From Lentimicrobium saccharophilum (GTDB lineage Bacteria > Bacteroidota > Bacteroidia > Bacteroidales > Lentimicrobiaceae), in the NCBI RefSeq assembly GCF_001192835.1, contig NZ_DF968182.1:1118968-1182967 (forward strand): a DNA stretch of 64,000 bases, read 5' to 3'. The translations under genes were made by a program, and so were the position numbers. The notes under the pieces are model-generated. The model saw only the letters and a list, made by a program, of their open reading frames with translations, made no database searches and was not told the origin of the DNA. Positions 59,923 to 64,000 of the stretch are shown one piece after another; within the stretch, counting starts at the first letter, position 1, and each line of letters begins with the position of its first letter.

Positions 59923-60280
59923 AAAACATGCCAGTGGCAGAGTAAACAGCCTGATTCCGGTATTTTGCAAGCACAAGTAAAATAATCCATCCAATGATCG
60001 GGATTGAGTCATGGCATCCGGTATGCCGCCGGAAAAATCTGAAGAACAATCCCTCATTCATCAATCATAACTTCTTGCTTTAAACTGCTGAAATTCTGCC
60101 GGACATCCTTATTGACGGTAATCAGACTACAGTTAAAGAATTGCGGGCCGGTTTACTATATTTATCAACACCCTGCCTGAACACTTCAGATATATGGAAT
60201 AAAAAATTGTACCTTTGTGGGGCTTTCATCAAAGGCACAAATATTGAATTAAATACTTGATTACAAGAGATTTAACTAAA
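59923..60280. other. Intergenic region before parA
   Basis: A 358-bp gap without a gene. It contains the parA promoter box at 60210-60217. No parS-like 16-bp palindrome was recognised in it. Confidence 0.45.
60210..60217 (+). promoter_or_regulatory. -7 box of the parAB operon
   Basis: TACCTTTG matches TAnnTTTG, 63 bp before the parA ATG at 60281. Confidence 0.5.
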
Positions 60281-61096
60281 ATGGGAAAGATAATCGCCGT
60301 TGCCAATCAAAAGGGAGGAGTCGGGAAAACAACTACTGCCATCAACCTGGGCGCAGCATTTGCCGTGCTTGAATACCGCACACTGATCATAGATGCTGAT
60401 CCGCAGGCCAACTCCACTTCCGGTGTGGGATTTGACCCTAAAAATATCAAAACCAGCATCTATGAATGTCTTATGGATGAGGTAGAGCCTTTGAATATTA
60501 TCCTTTCGACCAGTACGCCCAACCTCGACCTGCTTCCGGCACATATTGACCTGGTTGGCGCCGAAATCGAAATGATCAATCAGCCCAACCGCGAATTTAT
60601 GATGCGCAAGGTGCTTCAGAAGGTGAGGGAAGCATATGATTTTATTGTAATCGATTGCTCCCCGTCGCTGGGACTTATCACGGTTAACTCGCTCGTTGCG
60701 GCGGATTCAGTTATTATACCCGTTCAATGTGAATATTTTGCGCTTGAAGGCCTCGGGAAACTGCTGAACACCATCAAGATTGTTCAGCAGCGCCTCAACA
60801 GGGGGCTTGATATTGAGGGGATACTGCTGACCATGTATGATTCAAGGCTCCGTCTCTCAAACCAGGTGGTTGATGAGGTAAAAGCCCACTTCCAGGATAT
60901 GGTATTTGAAACGCTGATCAACCGGAATACAAAACTCGGTGAAGCCCCTAGTTTCGGAGAGACGATCATTATGCACGACATCAACAGCAGCGGAGCGATC
61001 AATTACCTGAACCTGGCGCGTGAAATACTCCAGAAAAACGAACTGACCCGGATCAAAACATCTGAAAAACAAATTGAACCTGAAAATGAATCCTAA
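60281..61096 (+). CDS. parA: Chromosome-partitioning ATPase ParA (Soj)
   Basis: A 271-residue deviant-Walker ATPase. The P-loop is ANQKGGVGKTTTAINLG with the signature Lys (KGGVGKT, residues 10-16). Walker A' is IDADPQANST and Walker B VIDCSPSLGL. The C-terminal helices follow VDEVKAHF. It moves replicated origins with ParB. ATG 60281 puts the P-loop strand at the normal distance from the start; an upstream TTG at 60257 is unlikely. It overlaps parB by 11 bp. Confidence 0.95.
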   Translation: MGKIIAVANQKGGVGKTTTAINLGAAFAVLEYRTLIIDADPQANSTSGVGFDPKNIKTSIYECLMDEVEPLNIILSTSTPNLDLLPAHIDLVGAEIEMINQPNREFMMRKVLQKVREAYDFIVIDCSPSLGLITVNSLVAADSVIIPVQCEYFALEGLGKLLNTIKIVQQRLNRGLDIEGILLTMYDSRLRLSNQVVDEVKAHFQDMVFETLINRNTKLGEAPSFGETIIMHDINSSGAINYLNLAREILQKNELTRIKTSEKQIEPENES

Positions 61097-61976
61097 AAAG
61101 AAAGCCCTTGGCCGGGGCCTGAGTGCCATACTTGAAAGCCCGGAAACCGACATCACTTCAAGTGACATTTCGGGCAATTTTGTCGCGGGGGCCATTGCCT
61201 CCCTCCCACTCAGCCAGATTGAAGCCAATCCCTTTCAGCCGCGTGAAGATTTTGACCAGGAAGCCCTGAACGAACTGGCAGCCTCCATCAAGGAACAGGG
61301 CATTATCCAACCCATCACCGTCAGAAAAATGGGATACGACAAGTATCAGCTGATTTCCGGAGAAAGACGGCTGAAAGCTTCCAAACTGGCCGGGCTGGAC
61401 GAAATCCCCTGCTATATCCGTATCGCCAACGACCAGCAGATGCTCGAGATGGCCCTGGTGGAAAATATACAACGCGAAAGCCTTAACGCCCTTGAAATCG
61501 CCATCAGTTATCAGCGCCTGATCGAAGAGTGCGAACTTACCCAGGAAGAACTGAGCCAGCGTGTCGGCAAGAACCGGACAACTGTGACCAACTATATCCG
61601 GTTGCTCAAACTGCCGGCTGAACTGCAGGTGGCTATCCGGGACAATAAAATTTCGATGGGCCACGCCCGGGCTTTGATAAACATTGATGATGAGCAGACG
61701 CAGATAGCAATTCTGAAAAATATCATCACCAAAGACCTTTCCGTCAGGGAAGTCGAAGAGATTGTCCGCAACCTCAACAAACAACCGGCATCACGCAAGG
61801 AAGCGCCGGCAAGGGAATTGCCCCGTGAAATAGAAGCCATTCGTGAAAATATTGCAGGTAAACTTGACACGAAAGTCAATGTCACCCTCAACCAGAAAGG
61901 CAAAGGAAACATCGTAATCAGTTTCAATTCGCAAAAACAACTCGAACGAATACTTGCAGAGCTGCTTTCACGTTAA
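61086..61976 (+). CDS. parB: Chromosome-partitioning protein ParB (Spo0J), CTPase
   Basis: A 296-residue ParB. The N-terminal ParA-contact segment (KKKALGRGLSAIL) is followed by the CTP-binding domain with NPFQPREDF, the box LISGERRLKASKLAG, and ALVENIQRESLNALEIA. A helix-turn-helix DNA-binding domain (ELSQRVGKNRTTVTNYIRLL) recognises parS. A C-terminal dimerisation domain ends the chain (ISFNSQKQLERILAEL). ATG 61086 lies inside the end of parA. Confidence 0.95.
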   Translation: MNPKKKALGRGLSAILESPETDITSSDISGNFVAGAIASLPLSQIEANPFQPREDFDQEALNELAASIKEQGIIQPITVRKMGYDKYQLISGERRLKASKLAGLDEIPCYIRIANDQQMLEMALVENIQRESLNALEIAISYQRLIEECELTQEELSQRVGKNRTTVTNYIRLLKLPAELQVAIRDNKISMGHARALINIDDEQTQIAILKNIITKDLSVREVEEIVRNLNKQPASRKEAPARELPREIEAIRENIAGKLDTKVNVTLNQKGKGNIVISFNSQKQLERILAELLSR

Positions 61977-61998
61977 TAATACACCAGGCAGGCCGGGT

Positions 61999-62628
61999 AT
62001 GAATAAACCGTTCCATATAGTTAACTTCTGCAACATAAAAACAACCGCACTGACTGCGGTTTTCTTCGTTTTTATGACAGCCGCCGTCTGCCCGGCCGCC
62101 GCGCAGGAAGATGCCATGTACTTCCCGCCGAAGAAAACAACATACAACGACACGCTGGTCAGGCCCCTGCATTCCGCGCACAAAGCGACCATCTATTCAC
62201 TGGCATTACCCGGCCTTGGCCAGGCATACAACAGGAAATACTGGAAAATCCCGCTTATCTACGCCGGCTTCGGCTATCTCGGATATTCGATTAAAATCAA
62301 TAATGACGAGGTCAGGAAATTCACCGAAGCTTACCGCTATGTCTCCAATAAGGACACATATCCGATCGACAATGAATATGTCACACGGTATCCGAATACC
62401 GACGATCTCCTCCGGGGACGGGACTTTTACAGAAGGCGGGTAGAATTGAATATCATTTACAGCGCGGCCTGGTACATCCTGAATGTGATTGACGCCGCGG
62501 TGGATGCGCATTTTTTCGATTATGACATTTCCGACGACCTTACCCTCAGGGTTGAACCGGCGATTATCAGCCCATACAGTCCTGGCCTTCAGGGAGCCTC
62601 GGGCGTGAGACTCAGTATGAATTTCTGA
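61999..62628 (+). CDS. DUF5683 membrane protein
   Basis: A 209-residue protein with a signal/membrane segment (about 13-34), then the DUF5683 domain. The conserved part is HKATIYSLALPGLGQAYNRKYWKIPLIYAG, carrying one membrane segment, followed by a charged part with RRRVELNIIYSAAWYILNVIDAAVDAHFFDY. Known only from Bacteroidota and regularly encoded between parB and dapB, as here. Function unknown. ATG 61999 was chosen over the earlier frame overlapping parB. Confidence 0.8.
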   Translation: MNKPFHIVNFCNIKTTALTAVFFVFMTAAVCPAAAQEDAMYFPPKKTTYNDTLVRPLHSAHKATIYSLALPGLGQAYNRKYWKIPLIYAGFGYLGYSIKINNDEVRKFTEAYRYVSNKDTYPIDNEYVTRYPNTDDLLRGRDFYRRRVELNIIYSAAWYILNVIDAAVDAHFFDYDISDDLTLRVEPAIISPYSPGLQGASGVRLSMNF

Positions 62629-62645
62629 ATTAAAATCTGACGAAA

Positions 62646-63368
62646 TTGAAGATAGCATTATCAGGATATGGCAAAATGGGCCATGAAGTAGAAAAAGTCG
62701 CGGTTGCAAGAGGTCACGAGATCCTTATTGCCATCGACACGCCTGATGCCTGGATTTCTGCCGTAAAGTTGCTGGAGTCCTGCGATGCCGTGATTGACTT
62801 CAGCACTCCGGCTGCCGCATCCATGGCTGTTAACCGCTGCTTCGACCTTGGCATTCCGGTAGTTTCGGGAACCACCGGCTGGAACGATGGGCTCTGCGCA
62901 GCCATTCAGCGCTGCCTGTCCGGTAATTATTCCTTTTTTCATGCACCGAATTTCAGCATAGGCGTCAATATCTTTTTTGAAATAAACAGGCAACTGGCCC
63001 AACTGATGAGTCCATACAGCACTTATCGTGCTGCCATTCATGAAATTCATCATATTTATAAAAAAGATGCTCCGAGTGGCACGGCCATTGCATTGGCTGA
63101 CGGCATTATTGAAGCAAATCAGGCTTACCACCGGTGGGTCAGTGGCCCCGGCGCAAATCACGGTGAACTGGAAGTAAGCAGCGAGCGGACCGGCGAAATT
63201 CCGGGTACGCATATTGTCAGCTGGTCTTCGCTCACCGACGACATTGAAATAAAACATACCGCCCGCAACAGGGAGGGTTTTGCCCTGGGTGCCGTGCTTG
63301 CCGCCGAATGGTTACGCGGGCGTAAAGGGTTTTTCGGAATGGCGGATTTGCTTGGGAATAATCCTTAA
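62646..63368 (+). CDS. dapB: 4-hydroxy-tetrahydrodipicolinate reductase
   Basis: A 240-residue DapB of lysine/diaminopimelate synthesis. The Rossmann nucleotide-binding motif is LSGYGKMGHEV at the N-terminus, VSGTTGWND at about residue 78, the catalytic HEIHHIYKKDAPSGTA near 138, and HTARNREGFALGA near 205. A TTG at 62646 is the start: an in-frame stop lies 15 bases upstream and no ATG precedes the Rossmann strand. It follows the DUF5683 gene by 17 bp. Confidence 0.93.
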   Translation: MKIALSGYGKMGHEVEKVAVARGHEILIAIDTPDAWISAVKLLESCDAVIDFSTPAAASMAVNRCFDLGIPVVSGTTGWNDGLCAAIQRCLSGNYSFFHAPNFSIGVNIFFEINRQLAQLMSPYSTYRAAIHEIHHIYKKDAPSGTAIALADGIIEANQAYHRWVSGPGANHGELEVSSERTGEIPGTHIVSWSSLTDDIEIKHTARNREGFALGAVLAAEWLRGRKGFFGMADLLGNNP

Positions 63369-63435
63369 CTCAATAAAAAACCTTAATATTGCACCACACA
63401 CTGTCCGTTAACGGCAGGTCATCAAGAAGAAATCT

Positions 63436-64000
63436 ATGTCACCAACATTAATCCTGATCATTCTGATCATTTTCTTTCCGGTCTTATTATGGAAAACATT
63501 CGGGCACGCCGGGCATCCGGGATGGAAATCCGTTGTTCCCATATACAATTATTACATCTGGCTACAGATTATCAATAAACCGCTCTGGTGGTTTGTTTTC
63601 CTGGTTATGCCGTTCATCAACGCATTTATGGTAATGCTGATGGTGGTTGAAACCCTTAAATGTTACAAAATCCACAGTCTCGGTCAGCAGGCGCTGGCCG
63701 TTGTATTTCCGGTTGTTTATCTGCCCTGGCTGGGCCTGAAAAAGGAAAAAGACTATACCGTTCCGGCAAACCGGGTCAGGATTAAGAAGACCGCCCTCCG
63801 GGAATGGGTGGATGCCATTATCTTCGCAGTGATCGCGGCCTCCATTATCCGGATTTTCATGATTGAAGCCTATACAATTCCAACTTCTTCCATGGAAAAA
63901 TCACTGCTGGTCGGAGATTTTCTTTTTGTCAGCAAACTGAGTTACGGCCCCAAAGTACCCAACACCCCCATTGCCTTCCCGTTTGTGCACCATACCCTCC
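63436..64000 (+). CDS. lepB: Signal peptidase I, 5' part, cut by the window edge
   Basis: At least 188 residues are visible with no stop before the edge. Residues 1-120 form a DUF5684-like membrane region (three hydrophobic helices, with GWKSVVPIYNYY between the first two) found at the N-terminus of Bacteroidota signal peptidases. The peptidase domain begins after residue 130: a helix, then the catalytic Ser in IPTSSMEKSLLVGDFLFV. The catalytic Lys lies beyond the window. It follows dapB by 67 bp. Confidence 0.9.
   Translation, partial: MSPTLILIILIIFFPVLLWKTFGHAGHPGWKSVVPIYNYYIWLQIINKPLWWFVFLVMPFINAFMVMLMVVETLKCYKIHSLGQQALAVVFPVVYLPWLGLKKEKDYTVPANRVRIKKTALREWVDAIIFAVIAASIIRIFMIEAYTIPTSSMEKSLLVGDFLFVSKLSYGPKVPNTPIAFPFVHHTL

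Overview
The window is a stretch of a Bacteroidota chromosome, most like an anaerobic, fermentative member of the Bacteroidales. The lineage call rests on lineage-typical genes (type IX secretion protein PorQ, DUF5683, DUF5916 and DUF6340 proteins, a PUR-alpha-like DUF3276 protein, a double-length NusB, a TonB-dependent receptor with a carboxypeptidase-like N-domain). It also rests on repeated TAnnTTTG -7 promoter boxes, which are the Bacteroidota promoter signature. The anaerobic call rests on two adjacent NADH-linked [FeFe]-hydrogenases.

Layout. 1-546 is non-coding with four copies of a 15-bp palindrome. 547-7419 holds mostly house-keeping genes (diacylglycerol kinase, BadF-type sugar kinase, serine hydrolase, msrB, DUF456, split transketolase, truA). 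7538-19904 is the hydrogenase region. 20032-34970 carries sucC, a DUF5916 protein, an ABC ATPase, a giant 18-repeat protein, a cysteine-desulfurase-like enzyme, a metallophosphoesterase, a fused LeuCD/homoaconitase-like dehydratase and a DUF6340 lipoprotein. 34971-35952 is a repeat island with tRNA-Ser(GCT), tRNA-Pro(TGG) and a decayed tRNA-Pro copy. 35953-38726 is a TonB receptor with a His-rich membrane protein. 38961-58896 is a mixed region (Ntn hydrolase, pseudouridine synthase, glycosyltransferase fusion, E2 acyltransferase, exonuclease, DUF721, GT-C-like membrane protein, FAH family, recF, ispH, porQ, acnA, coaE, YbbR, yajC, DUF1573, GNAT, nusB). 59547-64000 is DUF3276, then parA-parB-DUF5683-dapB-lepB, with lepB cut by the window edge.

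The hydrogenase region is the most interesting part. A first operon (hydC1-hydB1-hydA1) encodes a trimeric hydrogenase whose HydB has only the NuoF core. A second, ten-gene operon encodes DRTGG / anti-sigma-type HATPase / group-D H-cluster protein / DRTGG / PHP protein / histidine-kinase-type ATPase / thioredoxin-like ferredoxin / full-length HydB2 / HydA2 / HydC2. Both operons are preceded by pairs of 18-bp inverted repeats matching or closely resembling the binding site of the NADH/NAD+ sensor Rex. The group-D protein keeps all four H-cluster cysteines but has lost the proton-relay cysteine and a conserved glutamate, as expected of a sensor rather than a catalyst. The reading I favour is NADH-driven H2 production or oxidation by two complexes with different electron economy, controlled by Rex, with an uncharacterised H-cluster-based signalling module co-transcribed with the second one.

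No insertion sequence, prophage or CRISPR array was seen. Functions are read from motifs and family memory; no database search was run.
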